From assembly GCF_000330505.1 (NCBI RefSeq), contig NW_004191755.1, positions 65,396 through 80,605 of the forward strand: a DNA stretch of 15,210 nucleotides, given 5' to 3'. Shown one piece after another: positions 7,418 to 15,210 of this stretch (positions are counted from its first letter, which is position 1; the number at the start of each line of letters is the position of its first letter). The DNA is from Entamoeba invadens IP1. Its lineage: Eukaryota; Evosea; Mastigamoebida; Endamoebidae. The notes under the pieces are model-generated. The model had not been told where the DNA came from and searched no databases. It saw only the letters and a list, made by a program, of their open reading frames with translations. The position numbers and the translations under genes were made by a program.

Positions 7418-9973
7418 ATGAAACTTGAACAATTCTTTTTGTCAAATGTTGTGTTGTACATTAACACCATTGAGAGCCTTTTTGTCTTCATTCAAGTCAA
7501 CCACAAATGTTACTCTTCATTAAGTACTCTCCACATCAACCCATACATTAAATTCAATTACTTTCCTCGTATAAAAACAGAAGACTTTGTTACTCAATTT
7601 ACCACTCATTTAAAATTCTTTTCAACATTTATTTTTAATATTGAAACAGTCCAATGCGCTGTCCAATCACTCACTCTAAAATTGCCTCAAAAGACTCTTT
7701 TGGATAAAATCATTAAAATTCGGACAGTTGACGACTCTCAACTGTCGTCAAAAAGATTTGGGTCTTTATACTCATGCAAAGAGTTGTTACCAAAAATAGA
7801 GAATCTCACATTCGACAATTTCACGTGTCAACTTTCATCCGATTTGAATTGTTTTTCCAATTTAAGAACAATCAAATGTAGTGCACTTAATAAATCTTCA
7901 CTGTCTTCAAACAAAGACCTTTTGTGTTCTGAAACAATCAAACAAATCATTTTTTACGATGTGTGTAAATTGCAGTTTTTTAAAGAGGTTACCAAACTCC
8001 TCGAAGTTAGAAGTAAAAATGGTGGTACACCAGACAGTGTCAGTCTTATATTGAGAAACTGTATATCTACTGCTTATTCATTAAAAGCCAAAATTCAAGA
8101 TCAGATCTCTAAAATGAAAAATATTGGAGTTCATGTTTGTGACGCGTCAGAAACGAATGAAGAGGTGATGTCTGTGCTTGACGAGAAAGTAAATGGCGTT
8201 GTCAATATCGTTGGAACATACTTTTGGAATTTTGAATTACCAAGAAAAGTGGATAAAAGTGTTCATAACTCATTCAGATGGGTTGAGGCACGGCCGTCAT
8301 TTCGTTGTGAATTTGAAAAAGTCTTTCCAAAGTTGTTCAATGAAAATCGAAACAGACACAATAACATTAAAATTAACCCATATTCAGAGTACTTCATGTC
8401 ATCTCAACTTGTAAAAGAAATTTTCATTTCACCAAAAGGAATTTCTGAAGTTAATTTACATGGAGTTTCTAACGTCAAATTCGATGGGTTCTATTTAAAG
8501 AAAATAACACTGGAAAGTTGTCATGATATTGAAATTCGTGTAAAAAATGCAAAACTTGTGGCTGTTATATGGTGTTTTAATATTAAAGTAGTCTGCACAG
8601 GAGTGGTTAATCACTTTGAAGCGAGATGGGTTGGAAACCTTGAAGTCTCCAAAGGCGCAAAGTTCGAATCATTTGGTGTTTTTTCAAGTGAAGAAATCAA
8701 TCTTTTAAACATCATTTCAAATAAAATTATTTGTCATTCGTGTCGAAGACTTAATTTTAAAGAAAATTGTTATGAAAATGCATGTTTAACATTTTGTGAT
8801 GAGGCGGAGATTACACTCGGACAAATTACAGAAATCCGTACACAAAACAATTTTGTTCAAAAGCCAAAAGTCAAATTTTCTTCTTTAAAAAATAGCACAG
8901 TAGATTGCACTGCATTTGATTGTAAACTGAAAATTAAAAATTCCAAGTTCTCACAGTTTAACGTCCCATATATTCACTCAAATCAAAAACTCTTTTCGTG
9001 TTTTTATTCGGCTGTTTTTGAAAGAAAAAATTTAGTCAAAGCGACTGTAAAAAAAGTTTATACTGAAGTAAGAGAAATAATTTTAACTCTTCCAAAAAAA
9101 CTCACTTTTACACTAAAAATAGTGAGCACTAACATAGAAAATTTCTGTGTGGAAATTGCAAAGAAAGTGATATTAAAAGTTCCAAGTGGAAGTCAATTTT
9201 GTTGTGAAAAAGTGGACACAGTTGTATGGCAAAAACAAGAGCAAGATCATGGTGTTATGAAAAGTGTGACTTGTGACCAAAATAGTCTTCAAATGTGTGA
9301 TTTATCACAAGAAAAAAGTTTATCAAAAACAGAGTTGAAACAACAAAAGCAAATAACAGTCTTAAAAGGTATACAAATAACAGGAACTGTCAAACACCGA
9401 ATTGTTTTTCTTAAGAACTACAATGTTATTGATTACAAAATAGAAAGAAATTTATTTGATACAGCAGTGGTAAGTATTGAAAAATATCAAGAAATCAATT
9501 TGTTAACTATTGAAGTGAATGAAGTTGTTTTAAAAATAAAGAAAGGCAAACAAATGTATCGTTCAGAAATTGAAAAATTACGACGTCTTCCAAAAGTCAT
9601 ATTAAGTCCTTGTACTTCTCTTTTAAAAACATCAAAAATCAAAATTGAAAACACTGAAAATATCAATACCGTTAAAGTTGAACAAAGAAAATATGTAAGC
9701 GGTACTTTAAATGCTAACAAAAAGTGTGTTGAAATCAATTACATGAATTGCACAGAAATAGCGTGCAGCGATGTCGTTGAAAAATTGGTTGTTCTTCATT
9801 GTTATAATTTGAAGAAAATTGTGCTGTCAAAAAACACAAATTTTGTACATCTCCAAAGCTGTGAAAAATTGATTAACATTGAAAACACAACTGAAAATAC
9901 TTTTGTTATTATTAAAAATTGCGACCATATGAAAACTGATTTTATTTGCAAAAAACTTGATAAAAGAGATTAG
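7418..9973 (+). CDS. Entamoeba-family large protein with F-box/LRR-like N-terminus
   Basis: This 851-residue protein has no recognised enzymatic motif. The first in-frame ATG is 7418; a longer frame reaches upstream only to a TTG at 7397, which I do not accept as a start. The N-terminus (MKLEQFFLSNVVLYINTIES, then a stretch with FIQVNHKC and an NP pair) matches the short helical, F-box-like opening seen in many Entamoeba-restricted proteins of the BspA/leucine-rich type. The body has many short, regularly spaced hydrophobic strands with Cys and Asn (for example LESCHDIEI, LVVLHCYNLKKI, FVHLQSCEKL), suggesting a repetitive beta-solenoid or degenerate leucine-rich fold. A Gln/Lys-rich segment (around nt 9300-9360) separates an N-terminal and a C-terminal part. 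There is no signal peptide or membrane segment, so the protein is likely cytosolic. It may be an adaptor or substrate-recognition protein, but that is inference. Confidence 0.75.
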   Translation: MKLEQFFLSNVVLYINTIESLFVFIQVNHKCYSSLSTLHINPYIKFNYFPRIKTEDFVTQFTTHLKFFSTFIFNIETVQCAVQSLTLKLPQKTLLDKIIKIRTVDDSQLSSKRFGSLYSCKELLPKIENLTFDNFTCQLSSDLNCFSNLRTIKCSALNKSSLSSNKDLLCSETIKQIIFYDVCKLQFFKEVTKLLEVRSKNGGTPDSVSLILRNCISTAYSLKAKIQDQISKMKNIGVHVCDASETNEEVMSVLDEKVNGVVNIVGTYFWNFELPRKVDKSVHNSFRWVEARPSFRCEFEKVFPKLFNENRNRHNNIKINPYSEYFMSSQLVKEIFISPKGISEVNLHGVSNVKFDGFYLKKITLESCHDIEIRVKNAKLVAVIWCFNIKVVCTGVVNHFEARWVGNLEVSKGAKFESFGVFSSEEINLLNIISNKIICHSCRRLNFKENCYENACLTFCDEAEITLGQITEIRTQNNFVQKPKVKFSSLKNSTVDCTAFDCKLKIKNSKFSQFNVPYIHSNQKLFSCFYSAVFERKNLVKATVKKVYTEVREIILTLPKKLTFTLKIVSTNIENFCVEIAKKVILKVPSGSQFCCEKVDTVVWQKQEQDHGVMKSVTCDQNSLQMCDLSQEKSLSKTELKQQKQITVLKGIQITGTVKHRIVFLKNYNVIDYKIERNLFDTAVVSIEKYQEINLLTIEVNEVVLKIKKGKQMYRSEIEKLRRLPKVILSPCTSLLKTSKIKIENTENINTVKVEQRKYVSGTLNANKKCVEINYMNCTEIACSDVVEKLVVLHCYNLKKIVLSKNTNFVHLQSCEKLINIENTTENTFVIIKNCDHMKTDFICKKLDKRD

Positions 9974-10033
9974 TGATATTTTTATTGAATCATCATTTAT
10001 ATTTTTGCTGTTAATACGTATAAAATATTATTA

Positions 10034-10693
10034 GAGTGACTTTCCCAGGTGTGCAAGTTAAGGTATAGTTCATTTATAATTTTTTTATTAAAAAAATAAA
10101 ATTATTCATTTTTGAAATTCTAAAAAAAGAATATTTTTGGTTTAATTATCAATTATAATTTTGAAGTTATTACTAAACTATACTTTAACTTGCACACCTT
10201 GTGACGTTGCAATTTTTAACTTTCACACTTCAAATACAATAAATTAAGCAACAATTTCGGGAAAGCTACATAATGGAAATTATCGAAGATCCAGTTTTGG
10301 ACAACAGTACACATTAATTTGAAATAATGAACTGCACCAATTAAACAGACTGTTTGTTATGGTTTGTTATAAAATGGCACAGAGAAAAACATAATGTTTA
10401 TTACACCTTTTCTTGTCACTTTAAATTACGCTAACACAAGAGACATCAACATTTATTCACGTCTTGAAACAAAATTGTTTTTACATTAAACACAAAAACA
10501 AACCATTACCCAATTTTTATAATTTAATTTGCTTTTTGTATTTTATAAATTCAAGCACCAAAACATTGTGTGTTTTTTGGAATAAATAACATTTTTTTAA
10601 TAAAACGTTTTTCAACTGAAATTTAGTCTTGCACTTACTTTCCCTGTAAAAAAGACTAAAAATTTTAACTTGCACACCTTGGAAGAGTCACTT
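10034..10693. mobile_element. 660-bp mariner-like non-autonomous element
   Basis: Inverted termini of about 28-29 bp bound this element (10034-10061 and 10665-10693). Both contain AGTGACT followed by AGGTGTGCAAGTTAA, differing by a few substitutions and one gap. TA lies immediately outside both ends (10032-10033, 10694-10695), the expected Tc1/mariner target duplication. The core AGGTGTGCAAGTT also resembles known mariner ends. The interior has no transposase frame, so the copy is non-autonomous. A third, inverted copy of the terminal motif lies inside (10176-10198) and pairs with 10048-10070. The internal sequence is AT-rich and otherwise unremarkable. Confidence 0.75.
10048..10198. repeat. 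Internal inverted repeat inside the mariner-like element
   Basis: The 23-bp segments 10048-10070 and 10176-10198 are inverted copies with one mismatch, each beginning or ending in GGTGTGCAAGTTAA or its complement. They enclose about 105 bp of AT-rich sequence. This gives the element two alternative right ends. It may record a nested insertion, an internal deletion or a rearrangement at one terminus. Confidence 0.75.
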
Positions 10694-10695
10694 TA

Positions 10696-10963
10696 ATATA
10701 AAAAATAAAAATAAAATACAAATTTTTTACCTAAAATAAATAATAAAAAGAAAGAATAAATAGTTGCAAAAAAAAGACTGGCGATCATCTTTAAATACTT
10801 CTTTGTGTATTAGAGTAGTCTTTTTGTAATTTTTGACTTTGTCACTGTATATAAAATGTTTTTTTAATTTTATTTTTTCAAAGTTCCAAAAACTAAAAAT
10901 GAGTTATAATTTAACCATTATTTTACCATTAAAAAATAATTTCCAAAATAATTAAAAAAGTAA
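10696..10963. other. AT-rich spacer with a small potential hairpin
   Basis: There is no gene here. A 9-bp inverted repeat, AAAAAGACT (10771-10779) with AGTCTTTTT (10817-10825), could fold as a 55-nt hairpin around a mostly unpaired loop. This could be a fragment of a transposon end preceding the transposase relic, but no family match is evident. Confidence 0.35.
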
Positions 10964-11712
10964 ATGCCTTACACCCAACATTTAACAGAACAATTAGACG
11001 TTGGGGTGTTTGCAGCTCAAAAAAGACTGAATTCGTTGTATGCGAAGTTTAGAGAAATCATAAAAATTAAAAATAGAGTTGGCGAAAAAAACAACAACGA
11101 CAGAAAGTGAAGACGTTGAAGAAAAAGAAGAGTTAACTGATGTGATTGGCAACCACAATTTTGTTGCAAAACTAAGAATACCTTAACAGTTGGAAGAAAT
11201 GTTTCAGGAAGTGCTGGCAAATCCACAAGAGGCTATATCACCAAAAAGGCTGTTATGACTGTCAACAAAAGGTTGGTGGATGACGACCAATCAGAAGATC
11301 ACAACAAAATACCAAATCAAACTAAAGTTGTTGAATTTAATAATGAAAAGGATTTGGGAAAAAAGTTTGCTTAATATTTCAACTCAATTCTGAAGTCTTA
11401 TTTCCAAACAACTACTCCGGTTGTGTGCACGGGCTTTTAGGCAAGTTGGTATTAATTTCAGAATTGTTGATGGTGGTATGAGGGTTGCGTATGTGGATAT
11501 TGGAGTGTCACGCAGAGTCACAGCAGAAATACCAAGACTGTTAAGTATACCACAGTTATACTCGATTGAATGCTCAAAACAAAAAAAACTTGAAAATATC
11601 TGCAGTTCGAATGCTTCCAAGGTGTGTTGAGGATTATTTGTGTCGGTCTGTTTGCAAGCCGTTAAAAAGAAAAAAATCGGATGTTGGACGTAAAGTTGTG
11701 AAAAAAATATGA
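10964..11712 (+). pseudogene. Decayed pogo/Tigger-like transposase, C-terminal region
   Basis: Successive plus-strand open segments in changing frames together read like one eroded gene. They are 10964-11110, about 11061-11186, 11141-11374, 11394-11630 and 11545-11712. The first contains HLTEQLDVGVFAAQKR, which matches the HxTxxLDVGVFxxxK motif near the end of the DDE catalytic domain of pogo/Tigger (CENP-B-like) transposases. The fourth has AFRQVGINFRIVDGG, consistent with the region that follows in such proteins. The last ends in a basic tail (KPLKRKKSDVGRK). The upstream DNA-binding domains and most of the DDE domain are absent. At least three or four frame changes are needed, so no functional product is expected. 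The transposase family call rests on motif recognition by eye. Confidence 0.6.
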
Positions 11713-12513
11713 CCAAAAAATCTCAAAAAGAACTAAAAATTGTATTGAAAATTTAATCAATTGATTTTTTTTCTTTTTGATCAATTGTATCGCCGAGTTT
11801 ACATAACTGTTACATATCACAGGGTCATATTGTCATTGTTTGAATCAAAATATGTCTGAACTGTCATAAGTCCTTCCAATAGAAGAGATTCGTTTGTTTA
11901 ACGTTCTTTCGTTATGAAGAAAATAACTTGTAGAACTTGCTCGTAAAGACTCTTGAATTCAACGTTGCCTGCTTTGAATCGTTTAGTTGCTATGGCTGAT
12001 GTGTCCAGTATTACAAGGATTCTTTGGAGTGAGGTCTGAATCAGTTTGTTGGTGAGTACTAGATGGTTTTTCACATATTGAAAGCTACTTTGTAGGTTTC
12101 CAAACAAATCGAAATTGAAAATGAACTGGAATTAAGTGATTTTTTATTTGATCTTTTTGAATTTTTTGAAATAAAAAAAATAATATTTTTATTACACAAA
12201 AGTTACACAATTATAACTTAAATTGAATCCACAGGGTTTTGTCATTCTCACATACTATTCTCACATACTGTATTAATTTAATTAACAGTTTAACGTCATT
12301 AACCAACTTTTCTGTTTAATAAAAAATATTGGTGACAAGACTTTTATACACAAACAGTACATATTACTAAATAACCACGAAATATAAAACAAAGAATGTT
12401 GTTATTATAAACACAAACAATCTTTGCCTGAACTTTTACAAAAACAATAATAATTTACTCAAATTAGCTATTTTCTTTGGTTTTATTTTATTTATAAAAT
12501 GTTTATAAAATAA
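11713..12513. other. Intergenic region between transposase relic and TMK 3' end
   Basis: This is mostly AT-rich DNA. A less AT-rich patch at about 11890-12120 contains a minus-strand frame of roughly 70 codons with no ATG, ending at 11898. It reads as helical and leucine/isoleucine-rich and may be a remnant of a former coding sequence, but I recognise no family. The last 300 bases hold the 3' flank of the kinase gene, with no distinct signal. Confidence 0.4.
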
Positions 12514-15210
12514 TTAAATTAGTTGAAGAAGTTTATCCAAAACAATTTCCATTTGTGGACGACTTTTGGGATCGTTGCACCAACATTGTGTGATGATGTT
12601 GTACTGTTCTTCTTCTATTGGGTCTTTGCGTTTCAGTCGATTGTTGTGAATCACAAATTCCGCGATTTTCCATGGAAATTTGAATGTGTCGTTTGGATAC
12701 GCTTCAGACCACCCAAACACCTCATACATTGTGACTCCAAAAGAAAAAATATCAGCAGCCTTTTTATACTTTTCTTTGTTTAAAATCTCAGGAGCCATAA
12801 TTTGGTGTTCCAATACCCTTTGTGAATGTCATGTTGGTCATCATCATATTCACATTTCTTGCACTTCCAAAATCGGTCAATTTAGCATTCACTTTTTCAT
12901 TCAAGTCAAGTGAAATTATAAGAATGTTGTCTGGTTTGATGTCTCTGTGTAATATCCCATTTTCATGTAAATACAATACACCTCTAGCTCCATCGATCAT
13001 CATTTTAACTCGAAGTTTCATTGGCGGAATATCATCGCTTCTCTTGTGTTTGATCAAGTCTTGTAGACTTCCATATTGTGCAAATTGTGTGACCATACAT
13101 ATCTTGTTTGGTATAATAACAGCTCCATAGAAGTGGACAATATACTCACTTCTAAATTTGTCCAACATCGACACTTCATTCTCAAATTCAGTGATAAGTT
13201 TGTCAGTGTCATTTGACTGTTTCATTTTCTTTATAGCAACAACATTTTTTCTGTAACTCCCTTTGTAGACTATTCCAAACGAACCTTCCCCAAGTTTCTT
13301 GTCTTCTTTTAACTCGTCGTAATCTAATTTGGTCGAGTTTTCTGTTGTGATTTCAATGGCAATTGGGACAGACACAGTCTCACCATTTTCGATGTTCATT
13401 GTGACAATCATTATCTCTTCATGTAATTTCAATGAGCAGTGTGGTGTTACAAACATCTCAAACTCACACGCTTCGCCTTTCTTTAAACTGACCAATTGTG
13501 GTTCTGTGCGAATTGAGTATTTGTCACAGCCGCCACGTGTAGTCATTTGGACTTTCAAAATGCCTTTGCCTTTGTTGCCAACACAGAGGAGCTCACGAGA
13601 CTCTTTTTCAACGGGAATGACTTCACTGGTGTCATTGAATGTCAACGACTTTTTGTTTGTCATGACATTGTCATTTAACACACTCATTGCGATGTTTGAA
13701 CGACTCATCTTAAAGACACAAATGTTTTCCATTTTCTTTGTTTCCTTGCGCTTTTGTAAAACGACTATTGTAATTATTAGAAAACCTATTATAATAAATA
13801 CTATGATGAACACAGAAACGATTGGAATGCCAACAACAACACCATAATTTGTGGTGTGAATGCAACTCAACATGTCGTCACTCAACTTGTAGTTGTCATC
13901 ACATTTTGAACACTTATTGTTGGCAGACTCAACACAGTTTTCAATGGATGAGTAATGTGAACAGACACCAGACACAAGAACATTGTCTTTCACACAGTCG
14001 GTACACTCATTGATGTCATTGCATTGTGTACACGTGTCTTGACATTTCACACACAAATTGTTGGAGAGATAATGTCCATTTTCACATAGCATACAACCAG
14101 CTGTTGTCCTGTTTGCACACGAAGTCAACTCGCTTTGTGGTGAACACAATTTGGTGACATTCGATGAGGTGCGATAGAATGCCTCATTACATTCAACACA
14201 ATTTCCTTCACTGGTGCACGACTTGCATGACACATCGCAACTAATGCATGTTGACCCATCAAACGACCGCATGTACCCATCTTTACAAGTTACACACCCG
14301 CGATATGTTGACATCAACACGTCACACACACTGACAAGGTCGTTAATTTCGGTGCAAACGCCGTTGCTGTTTGCATACGAGTAATCGTCACACTTTGTGC
14401 AGAATGTCTGATTCGAACAGTAGACACAGGGGTACTCACACTTGACACACATCCGGTCTGCGAGGTAATACCCACTGAGGCACCTCAGACACCCCTTTGT
14501 GGTGCTCGCTTCACAATGGCTGTTTGTCTGTGTGTCTTCGTTTTTAGTTTTCTCTTTCGTCGTCTCATTTGGAAGTGTTTGTGGCACACACGAAATTCCA
14601 TTGAAGTTGTAATCGGACTCACACTCGACACATTTGGTGTTGAGCGACGAGACAACACCGCAATTTGACAACACGCCAGTCTTTTCTTTACAGCCATCAA
14701 CGTCTTTGTAATAACCACTTTCACATGTGACACACACTTTGTCAAATGAAGTGCAATGAATTGACTGGCTGTCTGTGCACACACCGTCAACGTTGATGGA
14801 GTTGTTACACACAATGCAAATATCTCCATTTTGATTGTCACAATTAGCACTGTTTTGTGAACATTTTCCTTGTGAGATGTGTTGTTTTGAATCACATTTG
14901 ATACAATCATTACTTGATATTTCAGAACACATCGTATTAGTTTTACACGCGCCATTTATCAACAATTTGTCTTCTTGGCATTTTAAATCTGTGACAACTC
15001 CATTTGAAATGACACAAACTTCATTTTCACACTGTACAACGGTGTTGTTGTTTGTTGTGTGATATCCACTCACTGCCAAGTAACAATACTCGTTGTGTGA
15101 TATTCCACAATGTTGTTTTGCTTTGCCACACAACACGTCATCAACACAATACAAACACTTTGTGCCATTTTTTCTGTTGATTTCATATTTACAACTTGTG
15201 TTAACAACAC
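12514..15210 (-). pseudogene. Transmembrane kinase (TMK), 5' end outside window, frameshifted in kinase domain
   Basis: This is an Entamoeba-type receptor-like kinase. The frame is open through the right edge, so the N-terminus and signal peptide lie beyond 15210; a TTG near 15154 is not a start. The ectodomain (about 13850-15210) is packed with CxxC units of the growth-factor-receptor/furin-like kind. One membrane helix follows (about 13758-13845), with basic residues after it. Next come a juxtamembrane beta-rich region (about 13340-13620) typical of the TMK family and a TKL kinase domain. The glycine loop GEGSFGIV, lysine in VAIKK, HRDIKPDN, DFG, MAPE, the D in AADIFSFG and the terminal SRP arginine are all present. 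The frame breaks between GTPNY and MAPE (about 12797-12801). Intact family members read a tyrosine codon then ATG there, whereas here TAT and ATG overlap, a 2-nt loss of an AT unit. Translation would stop at 12788-12790. A sequencing error is the main alternative. In the family the ectodomain senses extracellular signals and the kinase phosphorylates Ser/Thr or Tyr inside the cell. Confidence 0.88.

Noticed and set aside
10326..10333. Exact AATGAACT match to the Entamoeba GAAC promoter element
   Set aside because: It lies inside the non-autonomous transposon with no gene downstream; the nearby ATG frame closes after six codons.
11384..11716. Minus-strand open frame of 110 codons
   Set aside because: It is antisense to the transposase relic, whose plus-strand motifs explain the sequence better.
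11898..12107. Minus-strand open frame of 69 codons
   Set aside because: It has no ATG (its first codon is TTG) and no recognised domain. It may be a relic, but the evidence is too weak to call a gene.
14485..14955. Second minus-strand open frame of 156 codons within the TMK ectodomain
   Set aside because: It is a shadow frame of the CxxC-rich coding region. The repeated TGT/TGC codons keep an alternative frame open by chance.
1..15210. CRISPR arrays, tRNA or rRNA genes
   Set aside because: I saw no regularly spaced direct repeats and no cloverleaf or conserved rRNA segments. A eukaryotic nuclear origin also argues against CRISPR.

Overview
The window looks like nuclear DNA of an Entamoeba species. 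The evidence is a very AT-rich background, intron-free genes with short flanks, and a receptor-kinase-like protein with a CxxC-rich ectodomain, one membrane segment and a TKL-type kinase domain (the Entamoeba transmembrane kinase, TMK, architecture). There is also a large protein with the N-terminal signature of an Entamoeba-restricted F-box/leucine-rich-like family. Mariner-type and pogo/Tigger-type transposon debris makes a transposon-rich species such as E. invadens more likely than E. histolytica. The species assignment is inference.

Layout, left to right. A minus-strand Ras-like protein (180-743) has lost several nucleotide-binding residues. A 135-bp near-perfect hairpin MITE flanked by TA lies at 907-1041. 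A GC-rich island of unknown nature (about 1300-1560) follows, then a minus-strand small secreted, probably GPI-anchored, six-cysteine protein (1686-2252). About 1.7 kb of extremely AT-rich DNA comes next and ends in a possible broken small gene (3920-4181). A complete minus-strand M16C presequence-protease-like metallopeptidase (4270-7230) is divergent from a plus-strand Entamoeba-family protein of 851 residues (7418-9973).

The interval 9974-12513 is a transposon graveyard. It holds a 660-bp mariner-like non-autonomous element with TA flanks and three copies of its terminal motif, then a frame-broken pogo/Tigger-like transposase C-terminal region (10964-11712). The right end is a minus-strand TMK gene (12514-15210) that enters from beyond the window. 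A 2-nt deletion in the kinase activation segment breaks it, although every other kinase landmark is intact.

The genes do not form an operon or an evident pathway. The common theme is membrane and signalling functions (TMK, Ras-like protein, secreted protein) set among housekeeping proteolysis and transposon relics. I found no CRISPR, tRNA, rRNA or clearly new multi-gene system. The items most worth following are the Ras-like pseudo-GTPase, the GC-rich island and the TMK frameshift.
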